The notes beneath the pieces are model-generated. The model was not told the DNA's origin and ran no database searches. It was given only the letters and a program-made list of their open reading frames with translations. From an uncultured Prevotellaceae bacterium (GTDB lineage Bacteria; Bacteroidota; Bacteroidia; Bacteroidales; Bacteroidaceae): 6,392 bases of DNA. Of the stretch, positions 5,619 to 6,392 are shown one piece after another; the stretch's first letter is position 1; every line of letters starts with the position of its first letter. The translations under genes were made by a program, and so were the position numbers. The DNA is taken from contig CABSGW010000155.1 in assembly GCA_902477365.1 (NCBI GenBank), positions 1 through 6,392 of the forward strand. The letters run 5' to 3'.

Positions 5619-6392
5619 TTAAGGAACTTCTACTTTACTAATTATCATTCCTATAATATCATCGCTGCTAATATTGTTAGCTTCCGCCTCGTAAGTGATA
5701 CCAATGCGGTGCCTCATGATATCGTAGGCGACAGCTCTCACATCCTCAGGTATTACATAACCACGTCTGTTTATGAAAGCATATGCACGACAAGCCATTG
5801 CAAGGCCGATAGAAGCACGAGGTGAACACCCGAAAGAAATATAATCTTGTATCTCGTTCAACTTATACTCGTTAGGCATCCTAGAAGCATATACAAGGTC
5901 TACAATATATTTCTCTATTTTTTCATCCACATATACTTCTTTCACCACTTCGCGAGCTCGGACAATATCTTCAGACTTCAAAATGGGATAAACAGAAGGA
6001 AACTTTTCATCTATATGTTGTCGTACAATTTTCCGCTCTTCTTCCAACGATGGATACCCTACAACAACCTTCAACAAGAAACGGTCCAACTGCGCCTCAG
6101 GCAAAGTATAAGTACCTTCTTGCTCTATTGGATTTTGTGTTGCCAATACTAAAAATGGAGAAGGTAATTGATAAGTCTGACTACCTATAGTTACCTGCCG
6201 TTCTTGCATAGCCTCCAACAAAGCACTCTGAACTTTCGCCGGTGCACGGTTAATCTCATCAGCCAAAACGAAATTTGCAAATACCGGTCCTTTTTTTACT
6301 TCGAAAATTTCATTTTTAGTACTGTAAATAGCCGTACCAACATCTGTATAGATTCCTTTGTTTACGAAAATGGAATCGTGATGCTCTACAGG
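5619..6392 (-). CDS. moxR: MoxR-family AAA+ ATPase, 3' part (N-terminus off window)
   Basis: Cytoplasmic MoxR-type AAA+ ATPase, thought to act as a chaperone-like ATPase working with VWA-domain partners. The visible 257 residues include Walker B (FVLADEINRAP, DE at visible residues 45-46), a sensor 1 region (LATQNPIEQEGTY), the arginine-finger region (LPEAQLDRF) and the C-terminal lid with the sensor 2 motif (GCSPRAS, followed by RRGYVIPEDVRAVA). The family is about 320-340 residues, so Walker A and the N-terminus lie beyond the right edge. The reading frame stays open to the last base of the window. A TTG at 6264-6266 is inside Walker B and is not a start. Odd points: the segment before Walker B (visible residues 1-22) does not show the usual FTPDLLPSD-type motif at the expected distance, and the sensor 2 motif has Cys where Gly is usual (GCSPRAS rather than GGSPRAS). 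It is the first visible gene of the operon and ends with TAA 3 bp before the DUF58 start. The family call is very secure; the in vivo substrate is unknown. Confidence 0.96.
   Translation of the reverse strand, partial: PVEHHDSIFVNKGIYTDVGTAIYSTKNEIFEVKKGPVFANFVLADEINRAPAKVQSALLEAMQERQVTIGSQTYQLPSPFLVLATQNPIEQEGTYTLPEAQLDRFLLKVVVGYPSLEEERKIVRQHIDEKFPSVYPILKSEDIVRAREVVKEVYVDEKIEKYIVDLVYASRMPNEYKLNEIQDYISFGCSPRASIGLAMACRAYAFINRRGYVIPEDVRAVAYDIMRHRIGITYEAEANNISSDDIIGMIISKVEVP

Noticed and set aside
5847..6152. Plus-strand 101-codon open frame opposite moxR
   Set aside because: Antisense to conserved AAA+ motifs; the product is low-complexity aromatic sequence.
6264..6266. TTG as a start of a short 215-residue MoxR
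   Set aside because: The codon is the Leu of Walker B (FVLADE); upstream codons stay open and coding-like to the window edge, so the gene is cut by the window rather than short.
1..6392. A wholly new biological system
   Set aside because: Gene order and motifs match the known Bat/MoxR-VWA operon; only details (MoxR segment, BatX-like role) look less described.

Overview
The window is a single co-directional minus-strand operon segment from a Bacteroidota genome, most probably Bacteroidales. The evidence is the low GC content by eye, the tight gene packing with mostly weak Shine-Dalgarno signals, and above all the gene order. Read in transcription order (right to left) it holds: a MoxR-family AAA+ ATPase (5' end off the right edge), a soluble DUF58/VWA protein, a two-pass membrane protein often left as hypothetical (here 'BatX-like'), BatA, BatB, BatC and the N-terminal part of BatD (3' end off the left edge). 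This is the core of the Bat (Bacteroides aerotolerance) operon, first described in Bacteroides fragilis. BatE would be expected further left, outside the window.

Layout: 5619-6392 MoxR partial; 4743-5615 DUF58; 3673-4749 BatX-like; 2672-3676 BatA; 1639-2658 BatB; 960-1637 BatC; 1-929 BatD partial. BatD has no stop codon within the window and runs off its left edge. Junctions are a 3-bp gap, a 7-bp overlap, a 4-bp overlap, a 13-bp gap, a 1-bp gap and a 30-bp gap. Almost every base is coding. I see no promoter, terminator, RNA gene, mobile element, repeat array or CRISPR.

How the parts may work together (inference from domains and topology): MoxR is a cytoplasmic ATPase and DUF58 a cytoplasmic VWA partner. 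The BatX-like protein has a periplasmic beta domain, one membrane segment, a helical cytoplasmic domain and a second membrane segment, so it could link the ATPase side to the periplasm. BatA and BatB are paralogous membrane-anchored VWA proteins whose charge pattern puts the VWA domain in the periplasm; all three VWA domains keep a MIDAS metal site. BatC is a secreted TPR protein with a Q-rich tail, and BatD is a large secreted or membrane-anchored beta-domain protein. Together they look like an ATPase-driven envelope chaperone or stress machine, whose exact substrate is not established.

The system is a known one. The points most worth a second look are an unusual segment before Walker B in MoxR, the BatX-like bridge protein and its BatD-like periplasmic domain, and the pattern of translational coupling along the operon.
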